A DNA stretch of 62,914 nt from contig MVZM01000011.1 of the NCBI GenBank assembly GCA_002068415.1, forward strand, positions 1 to 62,914, given 5' to 3'. Below, in pieces: positions 43,588 to 51,550 of this stretch. The notes under the pieces were generated by a model. That model saw only the letters and a program-made list of their open reading frames with translations, was not told the DNA's origin and did no database searches. The stretch comes from Tenericutes bacterium ADurb.BinA124. GTDB taxonomy: Bacteria > Bacillota_I > Bacilli_A > ML615J-28 > CAG-698. Position numbers and translations under genes: made by a program. The first letter of the stretch is position 1, and every line of letters starts with the position of its first letter.

Positions 43588-44579
43588 TAACGCCCCAGCC
43601 CCATTTTTTGGTAAACGGTTTTCAGCTTTTTTTGGGCCAGTTGATGGGCGCGTAAGCGCCCTTCATCAAGGAGGGTAGTTAGTTCTTGTGATGAAACAAA
43701 GTAGTGATAGCGTTCTTGAATCATGGCAATTTCTTTAACGACTATTTCCGCTAAATCGCTCTTGAAATCGCCATAGCCTTTACCGTCATACATCGCCTCG
43801 ATTTCCCCAAACGACTTTTCAGTAATCACCGAATAAATCGTCATTAAATTGGCAATACCCGGTTTTTGTTCCGGATCAAAGCGTACACAGGCGTCGCTGT
43901 CAGTTACCGCCGCTTTAATTTTTTTACGAATTTGGGAAAGCGGTTCTAACAGGAAAATACAACCGCGGTCGTTGTCAGTGGATTTATCCATTTTTTTAGT
44001 GGGATCTTGTAAATCCTTAATGCGAGCCCCTTTTTCCTGAATCAAACCTTCCGGGACGGTAAAGGTTTTTCCGAAACGGTTGTTAAAGCGGATGGCTAAA
44101 TCGCGGGCTAATTCCAAATGTTGGCGTTGATCATCCCCAACCGGCACAAATTTAGCATCGTATAGTAAAATATCAGCCGCCATTAAAGCGGGATAAGTAA
44201 ATAATGCTGAACTGACGCCTTGTGTTTGTTTGAGAACTTTGTCTTTGTATTGGGTCATGCGCTCCAGTTCGCCCATATAGACTAATGCTTGCATAATATA
44301 GGCCATTTCGGCATGTTCATGCACTTCCGATTGAATAAACAAAGTTAGATTTTCCGGTTTCAAACCGCAAGCTAAATACAAAGCGGCGACATTACGAATG
44401 TTCTGTTTGAGTTCTAAAGGATCCTGCGGAGTTGTTATTGCATGTAAATCCGCCACAAAAATAAAAAACTCATAATCCTTCATCTTTTCTTGGAATTTTC
44501 CAAAATTCCTTAAAGCTCCTAAATAATTCCCTAAAGTGGGAATGCCGGTGGGCTTAACACCCGATAAAATAATCTTCAT
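43587..44579 (-). CDS. trpS: tryptophanyl-tRNA synthetase
   Basis: A class I synthetase of 330 residues. HIGH-like motif GIPTLGNYLGAL, dimer/tryptophan-pocket block VYMGELERMTQYKDK, FTYPALMAADILLY with PVGDDQRQHLELAR, and KMSKS-like KKMDKSTDNDRG. A Trp-specific T-box precedes it. Confidence 0.97.
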   Translation of the reverse strand: MKIILSGVKPTGIPTLGNYLGALRNFGKFQEKMKDYEFFIFVADLHAITTPQDPLELKQNIRNVAALYLACGLKPENLTLFIQSEVHEHAEMAYIMQALVYMGELERMTQYKDKVLKQTQGVSSALFTYPALMAADILLYDAKFVPVGDDQRQHLELARDLAIRFNNRFGKTFTVPEGLIQEKGARIKDLQDPTKKMDKSTDNDRGCIFLLEPLSQIRKKIKAAVTDSDACVRFDPEQKPGIANLMTIYSVITEKSFGEIEAMYDGKGYGDFKSDLAEIVVKEIAMIQERYHYFVSSQELTTLLDEGRLRAHQLAQKKLKTVYQKMGLGR

Positions 44580-44589
44580 ACTTCCTCCA

Positions 44590-44811
44590 ATAAAAAAAGT
44601 CCTTAAACTATGTTAAGGACGAAAGATTCCGCGGTACCACCTTAATTTATTGTTGCCAATACCCTTAAAGTTCTTAACGCGAACTCCATCGTCAACGCAT
44701 TTCCTCGTTGCACTCCAAGATCCATTCCGGCTGCCTTTTGATGCTGCTTTCACTATCCAGCATTCGCTTTTTCCAAAACAACACCCGTACTATTTCTCTT
44801 CATCATTTCTA
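44590..44811 (-). promoter_or_regulatory. T-box riboswitch, tryptophan
   Basis: Read on the minus strand, the T-box AAGGTGGTACCGCG is at 44643-44630. The specifier TGG (44724-44722, within GGAATGGATCTTGGAG) fits trpS. The terminator stem is at 44620-44592, followed by T's, with TTGGAGGAAG as the ribosome site. Confidence 0.94.
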
Positions 44812-44817
44812 GTTATT

Positions 44818-44845
44818 ATTATACACCTTAAAAGTTCATTTTCAA
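44818..44845 (-). promoter_or_regulatory. trpS promoter
   Basis: On the minus strand TTGAAA (44840-44845), a 16-bp spacer and TATAAT (44818-44823). Confidence 0.7.
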
Positions 44846-44876
44846 GAGCCGTTTTTAAAAAGAAGGGAAAAAGCCA

Positions 44877-44945
44877 ATGTAAGCGATTTCTTTGTTGTAA
44901 AACAACTGAAAAAATGAAAAAAGATGAAAATAAAGCGCTTACTAA
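44877..44945 (+). promoter_or_regulatory. two cre-like catabolite control sites
   Basis: ATGTAAGCGATTTCTTT (44877-44893) matches 16 of 17 positions of the cre consensus WTGNAARCGNWWWCAWW. AATAAAGCGCTTACTAA (44929-44945) matches 14 of 17. Both lie upstream of the opp -35 box at 44957. A CcpA-like gene is at 35573. Confidence 0.6.
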
Positions 44946-44956
44946 AAAAATATTTG

Positions 44957-44985
44957 TTGACACTTTCATCCTTGATGTGTATAAT
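44957..44985 (+). promoter_or_regulatory. opp operon promoter
   Basis: Exact TTGACA (44957-44962), a 17-bp spacer and exact TATAAT (44980-44985), followed by a 50-nt leader and GGGAGG before the oppA ATG. Confidence 0.9.
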
Positions 44986-45037
44986 ATGATTAATCACAGA
45001 ATGCTATCTGCATGAGTGAAAAAAATGGGAGGAAAAA

Positions 45038-47458
45038 ATGAAAAAATTCTTAAGTTTATTTTTCTTTTTGGCTCTTGCGTTAGTTTTTGTTGGCTGTAAG
45101 GAAGACAAAGAGTATACTCTTTCCCTTGCTGGCCCAGAAACCGTAAAAGTCGGAGATTCAATCACTTTAGTTCCTACGACAGATAAACCGGAAGCCGTAT
45201 TTACTTGGACATCAAGCAATACAGCAGTTGCCACGGTTAACAACGGCGTCGTTACTGGCGTTGCAAAAGGCACAGCGGTTGTTACTGTCAAAGTTGAAGG
45301 GGTTGGAGAAAAATTCTTAGTTGTTAATGTTTCGGAATTCAGCTTCAGCTTAGCTGGCGGAGATTCCGTAAAAGTCGAAAAAACATTAACGCTAACCGCA
45401 ACAACGGACAAACCTTCTCCATCTTATACCTGGTCAACAAGTGATGCAAGCGTAGCAACAGTTGCTAACGGTGTTGTTACCGGTAAAAAAGCCGGAACTG
45501 CAACAATTACTTGCGCTCTTGCTGGTGTTGGTTCTTTAACTAAAGTGGTTACTGTTCGTGCTTTAACAACCTTAACAGTTGGTTCAACAACTGAAGCGGG
45601 TGTTAATATGTTCAGTACCTTCTGGGGTAACAATGCTACTAATGCTGATGTTCGTGCATTAACATTCGGTTATGGCACAGTATCTTATCAAAAAGAAGCA
45701 GCTCGTTACGAAATTGACCCAACGGTTGTAAAGAAATTAGATGTCAAAGCAAATGAAGATGGCACTAAGACCTATACAATCGAAATTAATCAAGGATTAG
45801 TATGGAATGATGGTACACCAATCGATGCGAAAGACTATGTATTCCCGATGTTAATGGGAATTAACCCTGTTTTCGCAACCGCTATTGGTAAAGCATTGAC
45901 GACTACTGGCGACATTGTTGGTAGTAAAGATTTTGCTGACCCAGCCAAGAATGCTGATGGGAAAGCCGAATTACCTGGCGTTGATTTATTAGGAGATTAC
46001 AAATTCTCTATCACTATCAATGCTGATCGTTTCCCTTACTACTATGAATTCTTATACTATTCAGCAGCTCCATGGCCGTTGCATGTAATTGCTCCGAAAG
46101 CTGACATTGTTCAGGGAACTAACGGTGCTAAGATTACTGGTACTTGGACAGTTGATGCTTTAAAAGAAACTGTTGACAAAGATGGCAAAGGCTATCGTTA
46201 TGACATCAGTGTTACTTGTGGCCCTTACAATTTATATAACTTTGATGAAGCAACATCGACAGCAACATTGAAGATTAATGAAAAATATGCCGGTGACTAT
46301 CAAGGTCAAAAACCTGATATTGACTATGTTGTTTTCAAATATGTCACATCAGCAACGCAAATGCAAGCTTTGTTAAATGGCGAAATTGATCTTATTGAAT
46401 CCGTTTCTAGTGGCGATGCCATTATTGCCGGATTAAAAGAAGTTGCCTATGACAAGATTAAATTCTCGACCTTCTCTCGTAATGGTTATGGTCTCATCGC
46501 TTTCCACTGCGATAAACCTGCTGGACCAACAGCCGATGTTGAAGTTCGTCAAGCCATTGCTTATTTAATCAACCGTAACTTGTTCTTGGAAACATATACT
46601 CGTGGATACGGTATCTTACCTAATGGACAATATGGTTTAGCACAATGGATGGTTGAAGCATCAATGAATGAAGACGGCGTTGTTCAAGGCCGTGACAAAG
46701 ATGGCAAAGAAGTTGCCTTAAATTCATATAGCTATGATCCGGTGAAAGCTGTTCAATTACTTGAACAAGCCGGTTGGAAATATGATGCTGAAGGTAAAGA
46801 CTATGTTCAAGCTCCTGATTATACTTCTGTTCGTTATAAAAAAGAAGGCGACAAGCTTGTAAAATTAAGTGTTCCTTGGGGCAACACACCTAATAACCCA
46901 GTATCCGAATTAATTCGTTCGCAATTATTACCGAATGCTAAAGCCGTTGGTATGGAAATTACTGACCAAACAATGGATTTCAACACCTTGTTGTACAAGC
47001 ATTATTATGGTGCTTATGGTGATGGCTACGGTGTACCGAAAGATGAAGATGGCGATGGAAAATGGACAGAAGCCGATATTCCAGAATATGAAAAAGAAGA
47101 AACTGATGCTCGTGAATACCATATGGTTAACTTAGGAACCGGATTCAGCACTGGTTTATTTGAACCTTACTATGATGTTTCCATTGAGTATTGGGGCTGG
47201 GATGGCGGAGCTAACATCAATTACTTGTACGATAAAGAAATGCTTGAGGCCGCTGAAAAAATGATGAGAGCTGCAAGTGATGAAGAATACTTGCGTGCAT
47301 GGCAACAATATCAATTAAGATATAACATCTTATTACCGTCATTACCATTATATTCAGATATGTATCACGCTTTCTATTCTCCTAAGTTAAAGAACTATGA
47401 AGTTACAGCTGAATGGACCATGACTGAAGCCATTTTATACGCAACTGTTGAAGGATAA
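45038..47458 (+). CDS. oppA: peptide ABC transporter substrate-binding lipoprotein with Ig-like domains
   Basis: 806 residues: signal peptide with lipobox LALVFVGCKED, then two Big_2 Ig-like domains (about 28-105 and 105-178, each with W.SS/TSNA.VATV.NGVVTG). A family-5 solute-binding domain (SBP_bac_5, about 180-800) follows, with the usual YTIEINQGLVWNDGTPIDAKDYVF, DVEVRQAIAYLINR and a late LPLYSDMYHAFYSPKLKNYE. An ordinary OppA has no Ig-like part; here it should lift the binding domain from the membrane. First gene of a five-gene opp operon. Codon and base composition look slightly different from neighbours, as for a highly expressed gene. Confidence 0.92.
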   Translation: MKKFLSLFFFLALALVFVGCKEDKEYTLSLAGPETVKVGDSITLVPTTDKPEAVFTWTSSNTAVATVNNGVVTGVAKGTAVVTVKVEGVGEKFLVVNVSEFSFSLAGGDSVKVEKTLTLTATTDKPSPSYTWSTSDASVATVANGVVTGKKAGTATITCALAGVGSLTKVVTVRALTTLTVGSTTEAGVNMFSTFWGNNATNADVRALTFGYGTVSYQKEAARYEIDPTVVKKLDVKANEDGTKTYTIEINQGLVWNDGTPIDAKDYVFPMLMGINPVFATAIGKALTTTGDIVGSKDFADPAKNADGKAELPGVDLLGDYKFSITINADRFPYYYEFLYYSAAPWPLHVIAPKADIVQGTNGAKITGTWTVDALKETVDKDGKGYRYDISVTCGPYNLYNFDEATSTATLKINEKYAGDYQGQKPDIDYVVFKYVTSATQMQALLNGEIDLIESVSSGDAIIAGLKEVAYDKIKFSTFSRNGYGLIAFHCDKPAGPTADVEVRQAIAYLINRNLFLETYTRGYGILPNGQYGLAQWMVEASMNEDGVVQGRDKDGKEVALNSYSYDPVKAVQLLEQAGWKYDAEGKDYVQAPDYTSVRYKKEGDKLVKLSVPWGNTPNNPVSELIRSQLLPNAKAVGMEITDQTMDFNTLLYKHYYGAYGDGYGVPKDEDGDGKWTEADIPEYEKEETDAREYHMVNLGTGFSTGLFEPYYDVSIEYWGWDGGANINYLYDKEMLEAAEKMMRAASDEEYLRAWQQYQLRYNILLPSLPLYSDMYHAFYSPKLKNYEVTAEWTMTEAILYATVEG

Positions 47459-47486
47459 TTAATTTGGCCGATTAGACATTAAATTA

Positions 47487-47519
47487 AGGAGATTGGTTTT
47501 CACCAATCTCCTAATTTTT
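47487..47519 (+). terminator. intercistronic hairpin between oppA and oppB
   Basis: AGGAGATTGGT (47487-47497), TTTC loop, ACCAATCTCCT (47502-47512), then AATTTTTG. It is a probable partial terminator or mRNA-end stabiliser that keeps oppA in excess over the permease genes. Confidence 0.75.
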
Positions 47520-47538
47520 GAAAAAGGAGGAAACCAAT

Positions 47539-48543
47539 TTGTCTAGATATATTGTAAAAAGAATTTTATATATCTTTTTTGTTGCGTTTATTATTACGGT
47601 CATAATGTTTTTCCTATATAAATCCATTCCCGGTGGTGACATGGCCCGCGTTATGGCTTATGTTGATCAATCATTAAAGCAATCCGATCCGGATTTATAT
47701 GTTTTAAAAATGAAGGAAGCCGTAATTGAATTGGGAATCGGGCAGCCTTTGATTCTTCAATACTTTATGTGGCTGAAAGAAACATTACAAGGTAATTTTG
47801 GTTATACTTTATATACCCATGTTAAAGTCTTACAATATATAAAAGCACCAATGCTTAATACGATTAAATTAAACATTTTTGTCTTAGTCTGTGTTTTTGC
47901 GATTACTTTTCCCTTGGGAATTAAAACAGCAGTCAAAAAATACTCTACTTTTGATAACAGTGTTCAAGTCTTTACCATTATTGGAATGTCGCTTCCAAGT
48001 TTTTTTATTGCTTTAATTTCGATTCTAGTTTTCTCTGCTTGGTTAGGTATTTTACCAAGTAGCGGAAGTAACTCCGGGATTATTGTTCGTGAAACAATGA
48101 CAAAATTCCAAATTCTTTTGGATGACTTGAAATACATGATTTTACCGGTATTCGTGTTAACGGTATCTTCCTTGGCCGGGATAACTCGCTATATACGGGG
48201 GACGATGATTGATATTTTAACACAAGATTATATTCGTACGGCGAGAGCCAAAGGATTACGTGAAAAAGTTGTTATTTACTCTCACGCCTTCCGCAATGCC
48301 ATGATTCCAGTGGTGACGATTATGACTGGGTGGTTATTAGGAATATTTGGCGGTTCGACGATTACTGAGACCATTTTTGCTTGGAAGGGAATGGGGAAAA
48401 CCTTATATGACGCCCTTATGCAAGGACCGGACTATGCCGTCATTTTCGCAATGAATCTCTTCTATACATTGCTTGGCTTAACGGGTAATTTATTATTAGA
48501 CTTACTCTACACGGTCGTTGATCCGCGGGTTAAGTTGGGGTAG
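47539..48543 (+). CDS. oppB: oligopeptide ABC transporter permease OppB
   Basis: 334 residues with six membrane helices. N-terminal SRYIVKRILYIFFVAFIITVIMF and the EAA-type coupling motif (DYIRTARAKGLREKVVIYSHAFRNAMIPVVT) are typical, as is the final LLLDLLYTVVDPRVKLG. Translation probably begins at TTG 47539, 8 nt after AAAGGAGG; another in-frame TTG at 47518 lacks a site. Confidence 0.93.
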   Translation: MSRYIVKRILYIFFVAFIITVIMFFLYKSIPGGDMARVMAYVDQSLKQSDPDLYVLKMKEAVIELGIGQPLILQYFMWLKETLQGNFGYTLYTHVKVLQYIKAPMLNTIKLNIFVLVCVFAITFPLGIKTAVKKYSTFDNSVQVFTIIGMSLPSFFIALISILVFSAWLGILPSSGSNSGIIVRETMTKFQILLDDLKYMILPVFVLTVSSLAGITRYIRGTMIDILTQDYIRTARAKGLREKVVIYSHAFRNAMIPVVTIMTGWLLGIFGGSTITETIFAWKGMGKTLYDALMQGPDYAVIFAMNLFYTLLGLTGNLLLDLLYTVVDPRVKLG

Positions 48544-48546
48544 AAT

Positions 48547-50544
48547 ATGAAAAAAAGAAATTTATTTCAAAATATAAAAGAGATTCTTATTGTTATTGGC
48601 CGTGCCATTAAATCGGCATTCCGTCGCACTTTCTTCGGAACGCGCAAGGAAATGACGCTTTTGGAAGAAGAAGCCGTTCAAAGTCCATTAAAGGTTACCG
48701 CAAAAAAGTTTATTAAAAATAAATTGGCCATTACCGGCTTAGTTGTCTTTTTATCCGTGATTCTTTTTTGTTTTGTTGGTAGCATTTTTGTGAAAGCCGA
48801 TATTTATTATGTTAACAAAACGCAAGCCAATACTGGCCCCGGATTTTCTTTGTTAAGTGTCCCTAAAGAACTACAAGCAAACGGCATTTTAGATATTGCC
48901 GTTGCGGCAACTTACAGTGTAGGGATTGATAAACAAAACAATGTTTACATTTGGGGAATTGATATTAATGATATGGCGGAAGCCTTTCCTGGCGGAGGTG
49001 CCGCTCCGACCGATATTAAACGAGGGAAAGAGCTTGTAAAAGATTTGAAAGCGACCCGCGTTTGGTCCGGTAATGAACATTTTATTTTAGAACAAATGGA
49101 TGGTTCCTTGGTATCATTCGGCTTGGTGACGGAAACAATTTCCTTTAATCATACGACGATTCCGACCAATTTAGCCGTTAAAAACGCCATGGGAATGACG
49201 ACTTATGTTAATGTTGTGGACGCCATTGCCCAAGATGGTGGGGTTTTAGAAGTGATTGGGGAAAACCAAGTAACGATGGTTATTACCAAGAAAAACCGCG
49301 TATTTATGTGGGGAAATACTGCTAAACGCCCATACAACATAGCGATTGCTTTAAAAAATCTTAAAGCTGTGTCGGCTGGTTTTTCCCGGGAAAATATTAC
49401 CTTCTTGCTAGATAGTGGCAAAATTAAGGTTGTAGGAACCGGTTCAGTTGCTTCCAATATTCCGGAAGTTTTATTGGGTGATGATGCTCGGGGTAAACAG
49501 CTTATAACCACGGCCGGGAGTGCCGTTGTTCTTCGGGATGACGGAACCATTGTTGCTTGGGGCGACAACTTATCCAAAGAACTTGACTTTGATCCAAGAA
49601 TTCAAGGTCATGTTGTGAAACTCTCCAAAGCCGCTGTTGGTTCGGATAATTATCAACATTTCTCCGCTGTTTTAGATGACGGAAGTGTTTACTCATGGGG
49701 AAGCACAACCTACGGAGCTATCAAAGTTCCCAAAGCTTTAGCCAATGGAACAAAAGCGGCTCATGTTTATTCTAGTTTCTTCCAAAATTATGCTACGGAT
49801 GCTGATGGAAAACTATTAGGAACATGGGGATTAAAAGGCCACTTGTTCGGCACGGATGAATATGGACGCGATGTTTTTGCTCGGGTTATCAATGGTGGAA
49901 GAATTTCTTTAACCATTGGTCTGATTGCGGTGATTATTTCCACAACCATCGGTATTATCATTGGTGGTATTTCCGGTTTTTATGGTGGAAAAGTTGATAT
50001 TTTGTTAATGCGTTTTGCGGAAATTGTTGGGTCAATTCCCTTCTTCCCTTTAGCGATGACATTATCGGCGATTTTAAATCAAGTCAATCCCAATTTTGAT
50101 ACCACGGATAGAATGATTATGATTATGGTTATCTTAGGTGTTTTGAGTTGGACCGGGTTAGCGGCTTTGATTCGGGCGCAAATTCTTTCCGAACGTGAAA
50201 AAGAATTTGTTGTGGCGGCCAAAGCTTTAGGCGTTCGTTCACGAGCCATCATTTTCAAACATATCATTCCTAACGTTTTAACCATTATTATTATTAATGC
50301 AACACTAAGTTATGCCAGCTCGCTATTAACGGAATCCGGATTATCATTCCTAGGATTCGGTGTTCAGTTGCCAGCTCCATCTTGGGGTAATATGTTAAGC
50401 GGTGCTCAGGAAATGGATGTTATTAAATCTTCTTGGTGGCGTTGGGTGTTCCCGTCCATCTTCTTATGTATCTCCACAATCAGCATTAACGTGATTGGTG
50501 ATGCGATTCGTGATGCCGTTGACCCAAGGTCAAGGGAAAGATAG
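48547..50544 (+). CDS. oppC: oligopeptide ABC transporter permease OppC with inserted RCC1-like beta-propeller
   Basis: 665 residues, about twice a normal OppC. TM1 is residues 60-83. Residues about 117-430 then hold seven RCC1-like repeats (near 117, 168, 223, 271, 316, 356 and 401), with cores such as NVYIWG, RVFMWG, GTIVAWGDN and GSVYSWGS. The ordinary OppC sequence resumes at GHLFGTDEYGRDVFARVING (431 on), with the coupling motif REKEFVVAAKALGVRSRAIIFKHIIPN and the DPRSRER end. By topology the insert is outside the membrane, facing OppA. The frame is continuous, so this is a fusion rather than an error. Repeats 2 and 4 are degenerate. Confidence 0.93.
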   Translation: MKKRNLFQNIKEILIVIGRAIKSAFRRTFFGTRKEMTLLEEEAVQSPLKVTAKKFIKNKLAITGLVVFLSVILFCFVGSIFVKADIYYVNKTQANTGPGFSLLSVPKELQANGILDIAVAATYSVGIDKQNNVYIWGIDINDMAEAFPGGGAAPTDIKRGKELVKDLKATRVWSGNEHFILEQMDGSLVSFGLVTETISFNHTTIPTNLAVKNAMGMTTYVNVVDAIAQDGGVLEVIGENQVTMVITKKNRVFMWGNTAKRPYNIAIALKNLKAVSAGFSRENITFLLDSGKIKVVGTGSVASNIPEVLLGDDARGKQLITTAGSAVVLRDDGTIVAWGDNLSKELDFDPRIQGHVVKLSKAAVGSDNYQHFSAVLDDGSVYSWGSTTYGAIKVPKALANGTKAAHVYSSFFQNYATDADGKLLGTWGLKGHLFGTDEYGRDVFARVINGGRISLTIGLIAVIISTTIGIIIGGISGFYGGKVDILLMRFAEIVGSIPFFPLAMTLSAILNQVNPNFDTTDRMIMIMVILGVLSWTGLAALIRAQILSEREKEFVVAAKALGVRSRAIIFKHIIPNVLTIIIINATLSYASSLLTESGLSFLGFGVQLPAPSWGNMLSGAQEMDVIKSSWWRWVFPSIFLCISTISINVIGDAIRDAVDPRSRER

Positions 50545-50554
50545 GAGGACTAAA

Positions 50555-51550
50555 ATGCCATTATTAGAAGTTAAAAACCTACATACCTATTTTACAACCA
50601 AAAGAGGCATCGTTAAAGCCGTCAACGGTGTTAGCTATACCCTTGATGAAGGCAAAACCCTAGGCATCGTTGGTGAAAGCGGTTCGGGAAAAAGTGTTTC
50701 CGCAATGTCCATTCTCCGTTTGTTAGACGGCAACGGTTATATTGATCAAGGTGAAATTTATCTGGAAGGCACCAATTTAATTGAGGTCAGCGAAAAAGCG
50801 ATGCAACATGTTCGCGGTAATAAAATTTCCGTGATTTTCCAAGAACCGATGACATCCTTAAATCCGGTGTTTACTGTGGAACGACAAATTGGGGAAGTTT
50901 TCCAAATTCACCAAGGCATGAGTAAAAAAAAATCATATGTGAAAAGCGTGGATTTGCTTCGTGAAGTCGGGATTCCTAATCCGGAAAAAGTTGCTAAGAA
51001 TTATCCCCATCAATTAAGCGGTGGGATGCGTCAAAGAGTCATGATTGCCATGGCTTTGGCTTGCCGTCCGCGGATTTTGATTGCGGATGAACCGACAACC
51101 GCTCTCGATGTTACGATTCAAGCGCAAATATTAAAATTAATGAATGACCTAAAAAGTGAGTCAAATATGGCCATTATTTTCATTACCCATGACTTAGGTG
51201 TTATTAACGAAATGGCGGATGATGTTGTGGTTATGTATTGTGGTGAGATTGTTGAAAGTGCTCCGGTCAAGGTTATTTTTTCGGAAACAGGGGAGTATTC
51301 ACACCCTTATACGGAAGGCTTAATGACTTCCATCCCGCGTTTATCAACCGATAAAGAGCGCTTAGAAGCGATTCCTGGCGCTGTTCCTCATCCCCTAGAT
51401 TTACCAAAAGGATGTAAGTTTGCCCCGCGTTGCAAATATGCTACAGAAAGATGTATCAATGAAGTGCCGGATTTAATTAAAGTATCCGCCGTTCAAGGGG
51501 TACGCTGTTTCTATCCGAATGTCAAGGAGAGACAACATGGGAAAAAGTAA
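50555..51550 (+). CDS. oppD: oligopeptide ABC transporter ATPase OppD
   Basis: 331 residues of standard build. Walker A GESGSGKS, Q-loop VIFQEPMTSLNP, signature LSGGMRQRVMIAMALA, Walker B ILIADEPTTALD, switch THD, and the OppD/F C-terminal motif with Cys (GCKFAPRCKYATERC) that can bind an Fe-S cluster in some relatives. Start is ATG 50555 behind AGGAGG; the longer frame from 50495 overlaps oppC. Confidence 0.96.
   Translation: MPLLEVKNLHTYFTTKRGIVKAVNGVSYTLDEGKTLGIVGESGSGKSVSAMSILRLLDGNGYIDQGEIYLEGTNLIEVSEKAMQHVRGNKISVIFQEPMTSLNPVFTVERQIGEVFQIHQGMSKKKSYVKSVDLLREVGIPNPEKVAKNYPHQLSGGMRQRVMIAMALACRPRILIADEPTTALDVTIQAQILKLMNDLKSESNMAIIFITHDLGVINEMADDVVVMYCGEIVESAPVKVIFSETGEYSHPYTEGLMTSIPRLSTDKERLEAIPGAVPHPLDLPKGCKFAPRCKYATERCINEVPDLIKVSAVQGVRCFYPNVKERQHGKK

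Noticed and set aside
44650..45015. 121-codon open frame on the plus strand
   Set aside because: It runs antisense through the trpS T-box and over the cre sites and opp promoter, with no family resemblance.
48547..50544. OppC enlargement as a frameshift or assembly chimera
   Set aside because: The frame is continuous, the ends match OppC on both sides, and the insert has seven regular repeats; the fusion looks genuine.
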